A stretch of DNA of 64,000 nt from contig VZQC01000610.1 of assembly GCA_009823505.1 (NCBI GenBank), positions 3,415,879 through 3,479,878 of the forward strand, in the 5' to 3' direction. A program made the position numbers and the translations under genes. This document shows, piece by piece, positions 10,350 to 21,745 of the stretch; within the stretch, counting starts at the first letter, position 1; each line of letters starts with the position of its first letter. This stretch comes from Rhizomys pruinosus. Taxonomy: Eukaryota > Chordata > Mammalia > Rodentia > Spalacidae. Under the pieces are notes generated by a model, which saw only the letters and a list, made by a program, of their open reading frames with translations, was not told the DNA's origin and ran no database searches.

Positions 10350-12480
10350 CTCCTTTCAATGGAAAGTGAGGGCTTGGATGGGGCTCAGTGCAAATGATGT
10401 CGTCGGCATTATCCTTCAGGCTAGCTGTCTTCAATGTGTCTACACTCTCCAGCGTACAGTATCCCATGATGTCCTCCATGTAGGAGTCTCATCTATACAT
10501 CTCTGCTTTGAGCTCCATGGAAACTGAGCATCCTTCTCTTTATAGATGTGAACCAAATTCTAACCATGACTGTTATTGGCCAGAACCAGGTCAGGTTCCT
10601 CTCCCTAAACCAATCACCAAGGCCCAGGAGATATGGCTTTGTAATTGGCTATCCCTATAGTCAGTGAGGGAGTGTGAGACCATGAAAAAAGCTTCCTTGG
10701 GAAGGCACAGGGTCCTATGATAGAAGATGGGAGATGGAGGCTGGGTGTTTGAAGTAGGCTCTCTGCAGGTACTTGGGGCTGTGCTGGGTCTGCTGAAGGG
10801 CACCTGCTTACTTGCTGTGGATTGGGAGGTGGCAGAGTCTGTGAGGAGGCTGGGACACCTGCTGAAATGAAGCTTCCAAGGTGTGTTCTAGTCACGGCAT
10901 CAACATCAATCATGGCCATCTGCAACAGTCCCTAGTTCCCACGGGAAAGTCTACTGAGGGTCTGGGCACAGCACCCAGCCTGGGGTCACTCTCATCTCTG
11001 GCATCTCCACAGGCAGTGTCCACCCTGCAGCTGTCCCTTGCGATGCCTCCTGCCCACCCTTTCCCTGATGGACTGGGAACACTGGCTCTAGGGATATTTC
11101 TGCAGAGTCTGAGAACTTGAGCCTTGGCCTTACCCGTGAGAAACAAATGGGTTTTTCCATCCCCTTGGACTTCTGCAGCATCCCCAGAAGACTGTGAGAT
11201 CCACAAGACAGGACTCCCAGAACTGCTCCCAAAGTGGCCACCCCAGTAAGACTCAAGGTTATGGCCTGAGCCCCCCACCCCATTTCTCTGATATCCCCAA
11301 CCCCCAAGTCAGAAGCTGGGAGACTCAGGACCAAATGCAGACACCTGGGGACAGAGGCCCTCAGTGAGGCCACAGAAAGCAGCTCACAGCTCATTCTGCT
11401 TGGGCCATCTAAAGTGGCACCGCCAGACCCAAGCGCTCCTGGCTGAGTCACTTGGCAGGAGCTTCAAAGCTCACTGAGGATCCAGGCCAAGTTTCCTCTT
11501 CTTTTAAAAACAAAATAAAACAGAAACATAAACAAACCCTGGTAGAGGAGAAAGCACTGGGCCACTTTCACCTTCTATGCTTGCTCAAATGGGGGTGCCC
11601 AAGGCTGAGACCTGGCCTAGTTGTGCCATCTCCTCTCATTCCTGCATCCAACACACTTTGGGGCATTGCATGCTCAGGAAATACTTGGGTCTCAGTTCCC
11701 ATAGCTAGATAAGAAAACGTACTTAGCCTATGGACATAAACACCACTTATCACCTCTGTGGGTTCCTCTAGGGATCTAGATAGAGCTGTGTCTGCCCTGT
11801 TGTCACTGAGGCTGGGAGTGACTCGTGGCTGAAAGCTGATGTGTCTACCTGGCTGGTGGCTTTCTGTGGACAGGAGACCTTAGTTTGTGTGTTGATCACA
11901 TTGTCTTCTTGTGACCTCTCCGTGTGGACTCTCTGAAGACTGAACAAGTATTTCCTTACATCTTCAGGAGCAGGAAGAGGCTCCATCGCTATCTATGGCT
12001 TATCATCAGATGTCACTCAGCATCTCCTCTATGGACACAAGCCCTCACAAATCCCAGGACAAGCACTGTGAGGCTCCCCTCTTGATCCGAGGATGTGGGG
12101 TGGGATGGGTGGGATACAGTCTGACACACACTGACAGAGGAGCCTGTGAGCTGGATGGTGCCTTTACTTTGGAATAAAATCCAGATAGGATATTAAACCA
12201 AAGTGTCTTTGAGGTCACCAGCCCTACCCCACTGATGGTTTTCTTGAGAAGCCTTATGGGTAATGAGAGTCACTGAAACTGGGTAGACTGACATCAGACT
12301 CAAATAAAACAACATCCTGCATGGTGGAACAGGGTTTGGGTGAAAAATGAAGCCAGAGCTGTCCAATGTCATCTGGCACCTGGTAAGATAACGATTTCTT
12401 CAGGGCATCACAAGGGAAACTGGGTTAAGGATACATGGGACCTCTGTATTATTTTTATGAACCTGAAATTATCTCTAAAT
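10350..12480. other. Intergenic, no gene recognised
   Basis: About 2.1 kb without a clear SINE or LTR. Antisense-overlapping open frames (the largest 10951-11451 on the minus strand) have no recognisable domain or conserved motif. It looks like unique intergenic DNA. Confidence 0.5.
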
Positions 12481-12545
12481 TCTGGCTCAATGGTAGAGAG
12501 CTTGCCTAGCACACTGGGCCCTGGGTTCTAGCCCCAGTATTGTAA
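12481..12545 (+). mobile_element. ID-type SINE
   Basis: A short tRNA-Ala-like copy: GGCTCAATGGTAGAGAGCTT then 'gcctagcacactgggccctgggttctagccccagta'. The A and B promoter boxes are visible. The A-tail is lost. Confidence 0.8.
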
Positions 12546-12584
12546 AAGTTCCACTTGATAAAAATATGACACCACTTGGTGGAA

Positions 12585-12725
12585 TTCAAATTTTTCTGTC
12601 ACAGCCAGCTGTGACAGCTCAGTCCCCATCTCCATGCCTTTGTCTCCTTGCCTATAAAATGGAGCTATTAAGGGCAACTTTGTGAAGCTGGGAATCACTG
12701 CTGGTGTGCACAAAGACTGAGATGG
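12585..12725 (-). mobile_element. MIR fragment
   Basis: Pattern 'gctcagtccccatctccatgcctttgtctccttgcctataaaatgg' resembles a MIR in reverse (TTGCCTATAAAATGGAGCTA). Old and diverged. Confidence 0.5.
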
Positions 12726-14286
12726 AAATACAATTGTAGAATTTCCCCAGCCCTCCTTGGGACAGGGCTGTCAAACCCAGAGTGCCAAGGACGAGGCCCA
12801 CCTGAGGAATATGCACAAAGATTGCTATGACTGACATGACTCTTGGGCCTCAGGCCCACTCTCCCAGGAGTCCCCTGGAAAACTGATGGCCTGAGCACCA
12901 CTGACTGCAGGTACTGCCTGTTACCTTGGCAAGAAGAGCCAACAGAGTGGGAAAAGACAGCCATAGCTTAAAGTCCACAGTCTGTGGGTAGGACACATGG
13001 CCTGCCCTCAGGGCCTGGAGGCCTGCAGGCTGCATGCAAAGCCCCCTCCTGGGTGCTGAAGGATCAGGCCCCAGCAGTACAGGGGACACAGACATGCAAC
13101 ATGGCTGGTGCTGTGTGCCAAGTGCTAAGCTCTGCTCACAGAAAACACAGCTGTGTGGACAGTGATTCAGAGCTCAGTGATAGGCTGCTCCCATGTCTGC
13201 TCTCCAGAACCAGGATGTAGCAGCCATGGATTCAGATCCATCCTGCCTGTGATGGTCTATGAACAGAAATGTGACCTCACCAGAGTCCTCATGGCTCAGC
13301 TAGGCAGGAGTCTTGACTGGGAGACTTTGAAGTCACCCTTTTTCATCTTCACAGGGACCCTTGAGGAGGCTGCACTGCCATACTCCTTTGGAAAAGTGAG
13401 GTTCACTGAAGAGGAGGTGCTTACTCTGAGAGAGGTTCCTGTGGGTACAGTGTAGGCCCCTAGTTCAGGAAATGACAGTGCTCACAGGGAGTCTCAGAGG
13501 CCGGGACTGCTACACTCTCCTGTGTTTACAACTGAAGAAACCCAGGCACAGATCTTCTGGGAAACCATGGGGCCAAGGTGGTAGGACAGAGGTCAGAGCA
13601 GCTCGGATGACTTGGTGCCAATGATCCCAATGCGGGGCTGCACTGGCTTCTCGTCTCTATCCCTGGATTGGAACCCAGCTGACTTACATCTTCTCTCACA
13701 CGTACTTTTCAGAAGTGGAGCGACCCAGATGATTCCGGGTGATTGTGTTGAAAATGAGACGGCTCAAGACAAGGAGAGATGCCTACCTGGAAAAACGTGG
13801 CCATGGATCAGGGAATGGGATCTCCAAGCAGCAGCATGAGATGCCAGGGGTGGGGACACTGTTTCTTGTGACTGTTATGACAATCATGAATGAGGATGGC
13901 AGGCTCTGAGATGGATCTTAGGGGCTCAGAGTGGAGAAGGGCAGGACTGAGTCCCTGGGCACCTGCTCGGTTCTAGTGGAGGCCTATGTGCCTGGCCTGA
14001 TCTACCATCAGATCCCTTGGCCTGATTTTAATACTCTCTTTCCCTCTCACAGGGACCCTGTGGCAGGCAATATTGACTCCCCTGGACAGTTGGAATAATG
14101 TCCCTTCTCTATCACTTAAATTCTAAAGATCAAGATGTGGACATCTTTGAAGTCTATTATTTAGGATCACAGAAAGTTCTAGAACCTTGGTCAGGTTGCC
14201 TTTAATTAACTAAGTGATTTCCTGCCCCCTTTTGTAATACTAAAGTTCAAACCAAAAGCAATAGCACTGAGCTACATCCCCAGACC
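12726..14286. other. Intergenic, no gene recognised
   Basis: No clear SINE, LTR or coding signal. A MIR-like trace (ACAACTGAAGAAACCCAGGC) is at about 13528. Confidence 0.5.
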
Positions 14287-14425
14287 TTATTTTATTTTTG
14301 AGACAACATCTTGCTAAAGTGTCCAGGCTGACCTGGAACTCACTCTAGCACAGGTTGGCCATGCGCCTGCAATCCTCCTGCCCCAGCCTCCTGAGAGCTA
14401 CAATGGCAGGCTCATGCTACCAGGC
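14287..14425 (-). mobile_element. Old B1/proto-B1-like SINE
   Basis: Reverse-orientation B1 order is visible: TTTGAGACAACATCTTGCTA, then 'ccaggctgacctggaactcactctagcacaggttggcc', then 'aatcctcctgccccagcctcctgagagctac'. It is much more diverged than the other B1 copies. Confidence 0.65.
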
Positions 14426-14436
14426 CAGGGTGATTT

Positions 14437-14632
14437 CTCTCTTATTACTTTTTATTTATGTGTATGAGTGTTCTGCCTGCTTGGATGTTAGTGGACTACG
14501 TGTGTACAATGCCTGTGGAGACCAGAAGAGGGTGTCAGATCTTCTGGGAGGAGTTTTGTAGATGCTGGGAACTGAACCCAAGTCCTCTGGAAGGTAGCTA
14601 GCACTCTTAAACACTGAGGCTTCTCTCCAACC
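14437..14632 (-). mobile_element. B2 SINE
   Basis: Reverse-orientation B2: a TTATTACTTTTTATTTATGT tail, 'ggagaccagaagagggtgtcagatc', 'gctgggaactgaacccaagtcctctggaag', 'cactgaggcttctctccaaccc'. Confidence 0.88.
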
Positions 14633-14693
14633 CTCCCCTCATTACTAACCAGGAAAGATGACATTCACAAGCCCAGGCTCCCCACAGTTCTTC

Positions 14694-14845
14694 TTTTTTG
14701 GTCTTTTCGAGACAAGGTCTCCCTGTAGCCCCAGTTGTCCTGGAACTCATTCTGTAGACCAGGCTGGCCTTGAACTCACAAAGATCTGCCTGCCTCTGCC
14801 TCCCAAGTGCTAGGACTAAAGTCGTGCACCACCATGCCTGGCCCC
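14694..14845 (-). mobile_element. B1 SINE
   Basis: Near full-length, reversed: TTTTTTGGTCTTTTCGAGAC, 'aaggtctccctgtagccccag', 'gtagaccaggctggccttgaactcacaaagatctgcctgcctctgcctcccaagtgc', ending at CACCACCATGCCTGGCC. Confidence 0.95.
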
Positions 14846-15061
14846 ACAGTTCTTTAGTCCCATTTTGTCACCGAGATACACAAGACAGCCTCTCTTCTGA
14901 GAGAGTGTCAAGCTGTGCTCCTGTGATCTCTGAGCTCCGGACAGCTGCTGGCTGGAATTCTGAAGGCCCTGTACCTTGGGGGATACTCAAGACCCTCTTC
15001 CACCTCTAATCATGAGACCATGCCCAACTGCTGTTTGTCTTTCTAAAATGTCTCCTTCTCA

Positions 15062-15215
15062 GCCGGGCATGGTAGCCTTGAACTCTCAGTGGGTTCAAGG
15101 CTACCATGCCCCTTGAACCCACTGAGAGTTCAAGGCCACCCAGGTCTATATAGTGAGTTCCAGAATAGCAGGAGCTACAGGGAGACCCTATCTCAAAAAA
15201 CCGAAAAAAAAAAAA
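15062..15215 (+). mobile_element. Rearranged B1 with two overlapping perfect inverted repeats
   Basis: It begins GCCGGGCATGGTAGCC and ends with the normal B1 right side and A-tail (AGGAGCTACAGGGAGACCCT, then 'atctcaaaaaa'). The middle B1 part is replaced by palindromic DNA. Arms 15066-15082 and 15094-15110 are perfectly complementary over 17 bp with an 11-nt loop. Arms 15075-15099 and 15112-15136 are perfectly complementary over 25 bp with a 12-nt spacer. The two hairpins share sequence and so exclude each other. A template-switch or fold-back event during replication or reverse transcription is the likely origin. Confidence 0.85.
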
Positions 15216-15351
15216 AGGGCTCCTTCTGAAGGCAGGAGCTTGGAGGCTTCTGCTTGAGCCTCCCTCATAGGACAGAACAGCTGGCCTAATACCTGTCTCA
15301 CACCTGATTCCTTACCCTCTTTACACTCCAAGATGGGTCCCTGGGCATGTG

Positions 15352-15475
15352 AGCCCAAGACCCTGTCCTAGCTCCTCAGGAGGCTGAGACAGAAGGATCA
15401 TTCATGGACACCTTGGGCCACAAAGTGAGTTTAAAGCTAGCCTGGGCAACTGAGTGACACCCAATCTCATAAGTG
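15352..15475 (+). mobile_element. Old B1-like SINE fragment
   Basis: 'tagctcctcaggaggctgagacagaaggatcattc', GTTTAAAGCTAGCCTGGGCA then 'actgagtgacacc' follow the B1/7SL order. The head is gone. Confidence 0.6.
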
Positions 15476-15479
15476 CAAC

Positions 15480-15647
15480 GAGTTGAGCAGCATCCCCCTA
15501 AAGATATGTTCAAACCCTAATCTCAGACCCCAGGAGGATAACTCTGAAAATAAGGCCATCCCAGACCTACGTGTTTAAGTGAGCGATGTTGACCATAAAA
15601 GAGCAAAAAAGGGACATGTGGGGGAGAGGCCCTGCAAAGATAAAACA
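15480..15647 (+). mobile_element. Possible MLT1-like MaLR LTR, left part
   Basis: 'gcatccccctaaagatatgttcaaaccctaatctcagaccccaggaggataactctgaaaataaggcc' resembles an old MaLR LTR. The 46-bp minisatellite begins inside it. A possible right part follows the array at 16844-16920 ('tggagccttcgggggtggctccccctgactttagactctgtcttct'). Confidence 0.4.
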
Positions 15648-16843
15648 GACAGGCCTGACCCCAAGTCAAGGCACCTTAACCAGCAAATAGAAGACAGGCC
15701 TGACCCCAGGTCAAGTACACCTTAACCAGCAAATAGAGGACAGGCCTGACCCCAGGTCAAGGACACCTTAACCAGCAAATAGAGGACAGGCCTGACCCCA
15801 GGTCAGGGACACCTTAACCAGCAAATAGAGGACAGGCCTGACCCCAGGTCAAGGACACCTTAACCAGCAAATAGAGGACAGGCCTGACCCCAGGTCAAGG
15901 ACACCTTAACCAGCAAATAGAGGACAGGCCTGACCCCAGGTCAAGGACACCTTAACCAGCAAATAGAGGACAGGCCTGACCCCAGGTCAAGGACACCTTA
16001 ACCAGCAAATAGAGGACAGGCCTGACCCCAGGTCAAGGACACCTTAACCAGCAAATAGAGGACAGGCCTGACCCCAGGTCAAGGACACCTTAACCAGCAA
16101 ATAGAGGACAGGCCTGACCCCAGGTCAAGGACACCTTAACCAGCAAATAGAGGACAGGCCTGACCCCAGGTCAAGGACACCTTAACCAGCAAATAGAGGA
16201 CAGGCCTGACCCCAGGTCAAGGACACCTTAACCAGCAAATAGAGGACAGGCCTGACCCCAGGTCAAGGACACCTTAACCAGCAAATAGAGGACAGGCCTG
16301 ACCCCAGGTCAAGGACACCTTAACCAGCAAATAGAGGACAGGCCTGACCCCAGGTCAAGGACACCTTAACCAGCAAATAGAGGACAGGCCTGACCCCAGG
16401 TCAAGGACACCTTAACCAGCAAATAGAGGACAGGCCTGACCCCAGGTCAAGGACACCTTAACCAGCAAATAGAGGACAGGCCTGACCCCAGGTCAAGGAC
16501 ACCTTAACCAGCAAATAGAGGACAGGCCTGACCCCAGGTCAAGGACACCTTAACCAGCAAATAGAGGACAGGCCTGACCCCAGGTCAAGGACACCTTAAC
16601 CAGCAAATAGAGGACAGGCCTGACCCCAGGTCAAGGACACCTTAACCAGCAAATAGAGGACAGGCCTGACCCCAGGTCAAGGACACCTTAACCAGCAAAT
16701 AGAGGACAGGCCTGACCCCAGGTCAAGGACACCTTAACCAGCAAATAGAGGACAGGCCTGACCCCAGGTCAAGGACACCTTAACCAGCAAATAGAGGACA
16801 GGCCTGACCTCAGGTCAAGGACACCTTAACCAGCAAATAGAGG
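15648..16843. repeat. 46-bp minisatellite, about 26 copies
   Basis: Consecutive copies begin at GACAGGCCTGACCCCAGGTC and continue AAGGACACCTTAACCAGCAA then ATAGAG, with 46-bp spacing (for example 15785 to 15831). Most internal copies are identical. Only the first two, one near 15805 (CAGGGAC) and the last (GACCTCAGG) differ visibly, so the array is young or homogenised. Edge copies are the most diverged, as usual for minisatellites. Confidence 0.98.
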
Positions 16844-16919
16844 TGAATCAAAGGCTGTTTCCTGGAGCCTTCGGGGGTGGCTCCCCCTGACTTTAGACTC
16901 TGTCTTCTATGTGGACTCG

Positions 16920-18399
16920 TTCTTTGCCTTACCCCTCCTCCCCTGCATGGTTCCTGCTCCCTGCCACCACCACCTGGTTGGTGGACCTTGTTTCCACAGT
17001 CCAAGGGCACTACCTTGCTGGTGAGATTCATCAGGGATGAGTCTACAAGGTCCTTGGGGCTGACAGGACATCACAAGTATCGGGAGGTATCTGTCACAGA
17101 CTGTGGGCTCAGTCCTCTTTTATTTCAGAGAAGCATTTGGGCCACTGTGGCCACCGAGGCTCTTCTCCTGACAGCAGAAATCTACAGGTCGCTCTGAGCA
17201 GTTCACTGACAGCAAATGTCCTGAGTGCCTCCCTCTTGTGAGTCATACACAGACAGGTAAACAGTTGGCCAGCCGGGGAACACCTGTGAGGGAGACACCT
17301 CCAAAGCCAGAAGAATCTCACTAACCTCCTGGTAGGTCAGACAGCTGAATAGCGAAAATTGCACAAGCTGGGCCGCCCCGGGTTTTGAAATGTTAGTCTA
17401 AGCCTAAAAGAAACAGCTTGCTGTCTTCGCCTGACCTCCCTTGGGTGTGCAGGGAGCCACTCCTGTGAGCTGCTGGCACACCCTCGGTGGAATACAACCA
17501 GAGCTGGCCAAGGGCCAGCCTGGGGTGTGTCAGTAGACCCTCGGTGGGAGGCGTGCTCCGTGAATGGTGAAGATTCCAGCTATGACTCACAGGAGACAGA
17601 GAAAAAGCCAGGTGGCGCAGGGTCTGTGCTGAAGGCCACCTGTGAGGACCAGCTAGGGTGCTCTGGTTGGAGATTCCATCTGGAGAGTGGGACAGTGCTG
17701 AAGTGGGAGGGGCACCCGGCTTGTCACCTGGAGAGGGCGGCGAGCTACAGAGGAAGCCCTTCTAGAACCTGCAGGGAAGAGAAAGGAGTGAGCTTTACAT
17801 TGTCCTCTGCCCAGGGTGGAAAGGCAGGAAGTGGCGAGGGAAAGAGAGAGGCACAGTGGCTGGGGCTGTGTTCACCCCCACCCCCGGCTAACAGCCCTAC
17901 TACAAGACAGATGTACCCTGAACACCTTGCGTTCAGGAGTAACTATTCAAACCTTCCCACCCGGGGCTCAGGGCTCTACTTCACAATCCAATGCAGTTGC
18001 TAAAAGAGAAAACAGAAACAGCAATGCAATGTTTTCCATGACAGCTGGGTTCGTCAAACTGCCAAGGCACCTCCATGCTGACCAGGACGCAGACTGCTCT
18101 GTGCCCTTTGCAGCTGAACAGGGCAGAGGCTCAATGTGGACCCAGGAGAGAGGAAGATGGAAACAGGTGTGCTGATCTGCCTCTGGGAACTCACACCCCA
18201 TCCCAGGCCCTGTAAACCATCTCAACATGGCCAGCACCCTGGGCCACAGTCATTTGCCTGTCCTTTACCAAAGGCACCTGCGCAGGGATAGCACTGGACA
18301 CTCAGAGAGACACACTCATTCCAAACAGTGACTCCATTTGAGGACTGGGAAGGGGTCAAACACCAGGAGTGGGACACAGAGAAGCTGTAAGGGTTGGGT
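16920..18399. other. Intergenic, no gene recognised
   Basis: Open frames (for example 17527-18003 + and 17109-17321 -) have no recognisable domain. No clear SINE is seen. Confidence 0.5.
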
Positions 18400-18575
18400 A
18401 TGGACAGACAGATGCAGGAGGGGGTGAGAGATAGCAGAGGGATGCAAGCATAGACGATGATACATAGATGGTAGATGAACAGATGATAAAAAGAGGGTAG
18501 ATGGATGATAGAGGAGAGGTGACAGGTAGGTGAAAGATAGATGATAGATAAAAGATGAAAGATAGTAGATGATAG
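18400..18575. repeat. Degenerate GATA/GATG microsatellite, left part
   Basis: Runs of GATAGATGATA-like sequence, interrupted. The array is split by an LTR-like insertion and continues at 18931-19125. Confidence 0.9.
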
Positions 18576-18930
18576 TGTATTAGTCACTTTTCTGTTGCTG
18601 TGATAAAACACCATGACCAAGGAACTTATAAAAGGAAGAGTTTACTTGAGCTTACGATTGACGGTTCCAGGGAATTAGAGTCCATTGTGGCGGGAGACAT
18701 GGTGGCTGGATCTGGAGCAGCAAGCCAAGGGTCACATCTCACAAAGAGCACAGGAAGCAGAGCGAGACTGGAGACCACGAGGCTTGTTAAACTCAGTAAG
18801 CCTGCCCCCAGTGACATACTTCCTCTAGCACGGCCACACCTTCTAAGACCTCCAAAAACAGTGCCACCAACTGGAGACAAAATGTCTGAATACTTAAAGC
18901 CTATGGGGGACACTCATTCAAACCACCACA
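18576..18930 (-). mobile_element. Rodent LTR-like repeat, family B, solo, with 5-bp flanking repeat
   Basis: The 355-bp element starts TGTATTAGTCACTTTTCTGT and ends ATTCAAACCACCACA, so its ends are TG...CA. The bases GATAG lie immediately before (18571-18575) and after (18931-18935). A 5-bp duplication fits an LTR element, although the GATA-rich target could supply it by chance. The insertion cleanly divides the microsatellite. Confidence 0.75.
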
Positions 18931-19125
18931 GATAGATAACAAATAGATTATCAATAAATGATAAATGGGAGGGTAATAGATGACAACTAGAATAAGACAG
19001 ATGATAGATAATAGTTGATTGACATATAGATAAATAACAAATAGATGATAGATGAACAGAATATGGATATATGATGGATGAATGATAGGTGATTAACAGA
19101 TGGTAGATAGGTGAATGACTGATAG
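18931..19125. repeat. Degenerate GATA microsatellite, right part
   Basis: Continues the interrupted GATA/AATAGAT array from the left of the LTR-like insertion, with many point changes. Confidence 0.88.
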
Positions 19126-19339
19126 TCAGCCACAGCAACTGCAACATCTATAGCACTATGGCCTGAGGCCCCAGCAGTGCGTCTCCTCAGGAGCCCTCCT
19201 TCCCCTCTCAGGCAGTCAGTCCACTGCCTGGCTGCAACTGACCTACATTTGCAGAGCCATATCACCAGTAATCTGACTTCTAAGCGGCTGAGACAAGAGA
19301 CAGGGTGAGGCTGAAACCTGCCACGCACTGGCTTCTCAG

Positions 19340-19440
19340 GTGGGAAGGTGAGGTTCAGAGAGGTTGTGCGAGCGGCCCAGAGTACTGCAGCTGGTAAACA
19401 GAAGAGCAGATGGCTCTGCCGGCCTCTGGGCCTCCACCTG
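19340..19440 (+). mobile_element. MIR fragment
   Basis: GGTGAGGTTCAGAGAGGTTG then 'tgcgagcggcccagagtactgcagctgg' follows the MIR core order. Confidence 0.5.
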
Positions 19441-20127
19441 CAGTTCATCTAAAGCAACAAAAGGCACTGGTAGTGGACACCGAGATGACCCCCAGCCCAG
19501 AGGGGGACTCCAGAGGCAGAGTCTTCACCTTCACCCACACCAACCAGCCTCACAATGGAGCCCGCCCCTCTCTGAAAAGTCTTCCTGTAAGGGATGACTG
19601 GTGCCTCACAGGTCCCCAGCCCCACACCAGCTTTTGGACCACCCAGAGCGCTCCTCCTGCCCCGACTCCCAAGCCCTGGTTAATGGGAATCTGCTGGAAG
19701 AGAAGCTTCCAGAAAGACAGCCTCAGAATCCTTTTAAGGAGCCCTTTTAAAAGCTGGCCGCGCAACAAACAGCGTTGTGTTCTAAGTCGGCCCTGGAGAA
19801 AGGCTTTTGTCCCTCTGCTTTTCCAGGCCTCCTGCTGTGTCCCCACAGTGGCTGGTCCTCCTGTTGTTTCCAGTGGTGCCTTCGGTAACTCGCTCATAAA
19901 GTGCTCTGTGTTGGTGGACACAGTGAGTCTTGGAAGGCACATGTTCATCTTCAGCCCCAGAGCTGGAGGCTAGTAAAAAATACTTCTGGACATGGAGAAG
20001 GTTCTCTCCAGAGAGAAACAAAAAGAAGAGCATAGCAGCAAAGCTGCAGGGGAGAGAAGTTGTGGGAGACATCCCCAAGAGCATCAGGGGGACAGAGACT
20101 GGCCTCACAGAGGGACGTACGGCCTGC
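19441..20127. other. Intergenic, no gene recognised
   Basis: A 187-codon open frame (19410-19973 +) is present but opposed by an open frame on the other strand. It has no recognisable domain and is not supported as coding. Confidence 0.45.
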
Positions 20128-20235
20128 CTGCCTCCCTCCCTCCCTCCCTCCCTCCCTTTCTCCCTTCCTCCCTCCCTTCCCTGCTTCTCTCTTTTCTTCT
20201 GCCCCTCCCCTTTCCTGCCTGTCTACCTGCCTTGT
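20128..20235. repeat. (CCCT)n polypyrimidine tract
   Basis: CTGCCTCCCTCCCTCCCTCC and similar, then imperfect CTTCC/CCCTTCC repeats. It sits at the 3' side of a reversed B3-type SINE. Confidence 0.9.
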
Positions 20236-20400
20236 GTGTATGTTGCTACAGGTGCTGTAATATGCTTGTGGAGATCATGGGAAACTACAGGGGTCTGTTC
20301 TCTCCTTTTACCTTGTAGGTCCCAGGAACTGAACTCAACTCAGATTGTCAGGCCTGATGTCAAGCAAGTGCTTTTACTGACTGAGCCACCTGCTTGTCCA
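20236..20400 (-). mobile_element. B3-type SINE (name inferred)
   Basis: 'ggtgctgtaatatgcttgtggagatcatggg', TAGGTCCCAGGAACTGAACT and 'gtcaagcaagtgcttttactgactgagccacctgc' give the reversed tRNA-derived head. Confidence 0.65.
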
Positions 20401-20825
20401 TCCTGGGGACTTTCACAGGGACCAGAAAAAGGTGTGTGTGACACTTTGGTGGTGCACCAAAGGCTTGGAGAAGGATGCAAGCTTTGGGCTTCCTCCCGCA
20501 TGCCTTTGGGTAAGCATTTCCAGCTCTGGTTCACCAAACCTCTGGTAACCTGTCCACCCAGACAGGGGACTGCGGTGCCATGAGCCACCCCCCCCCCCCA
20601 TTCTGAGCCCAACCTCTCAAGCCGGATGAGCTGCCAGCTTGTACTCGGCAGCCAAAACTGAGGTTTAGATAGAGTTTGTTTTGGGTATGTGACAACCAGA
20701 AGCCAAAAGTCAACCTCATGTTCTCTGGCCAGGGACCCCAGTAGCTGAGCAAGTTCAGAGAACGAAAGCAAAGCCAGGCTACTCCCTTTCTAAGATGTTA
20801 GAGGATGTGGAAGATAAAGAGTGAC

Positions 20826-21065
20826 ACGGAAGACTGGGGAGATGGCTGTTGGCAAAGTGCTTAGCTTGTAAGCATCAGGACCCGAGTTCAGATCCTCAGT
20901 ACCTGCATAAAAAGTAGACCACATGATGGCACATGCTTTTAATCCCAGCTCTCAGGAGGCAGAGGCAGGCAGATCTTTGTGAGGTAGAAGCCAGTCTGCT
21001 CTATGCAGTGAATTCCAGAACAGCTGGGGCTACAGGGAAACCCTATGTCAAAAAAACAAAACAAA
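20826..21065 (+). mobile_element. B4 SINE (ID-B1 fusion)
   Basis: An ID-like head (CTGGGGAGATGGCTGTTGGC, 'aaagtgcttagcttgtaagc') is followed by a B1 body ('atggcacatgcttttaatcccag', GGAGGCAGAGGCAGGCAGAT) and a CAAAA-rich tail. Confidence 0.85.
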
Positions 21066-21079
21066 ACAAAACAAAAGAA

Positions 21080-21400
21080 GTGGGGCCCAGAGGCTTGTGT
21101 TTATAATCCCAGCACTGGGAAAGTGGAGACAGGCAGATCCCAGGGGCTCCCTGGCCAACCAGCCTAAACTACTGGATGAACTTCCAGACTAACAAAAGGT
21201 AGAAGGCACCTGAGGAATGAAACTAGAGGTTGTCTTCCAGCCTCCACAGGTGCACACGAGTGCACTTACCCACAGGTGCACACACATGAACACACACATG
21301 AATGCATACACATATATCCACACATACACATACCCATGAACACACATATACATTCAGAAGCATGCATGAACACATATGAACACACACAAAAAAAAAACAC
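21080..21400 (+). mobile_element. B4-like SINE remnant with CA/ATG-rich tail
   Basis: 'taatcccagcactgggaaagtggagacaggcagatcc' and 'ctccctggccaaccagcc' match the right part of a B4. A degenerate CACA/CATG run follows (21240-21390). Confidence 0.65.
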
Positions 21401-21745
21401 GAAGACACATTCGGAGTGACATGGAGAAGAAAAAGAAATTGGAAATAATGTTAGCGCCCAGTCATGGGAGGAGGCACACAAACTATGTGGAGTAATAGGA
21501 GAGCTGTCTGTCATGACAGTCTCTATCTATAAGGGGAGATGGAGGGGTGCTCTCAGGAAATCATAGGTGGAAAACATACAAGGTTCAACAAAGCCCATGC
21601 AGTGAGATCCTGGTGACATGTTGCGTAGAGCTCTGGCCACCATGGAACTCGGCCTTTCAGAATGGAAGGTGAGCAGATATGTGGAGCCCCAAGAACGGGA
21701 TCAGGCGACCATCACCTCCCTTCTGCCTACGGTCTACATTGCTTA

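Noticed and set aside
10951..11451. A 166-codon minus-strand open frame
   Set aside because: Overlaps other frames on both strands and lacks any domain or splice context that I can support.
12481..12545. A functional tRNA gene
   Set aside because: The A- and B-box-like sequence belongs to an ID SINE; no cloverleaf with an anticodon stem is supported.
15648..16843. CRISPR-like regular repeats
   Set aside because: Units are directly tandem with no unique spacers and lie in a mammalian genome; it is a minisatellite. The same holds for the 38-, 49- and 85-bp arrays.
19410..19973. A 187-codon plus-strand open frame
   Set aside because: No recognisable domain, low-complexity stretches, and an antisense frame of similar length. 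No transcript signals were identified.
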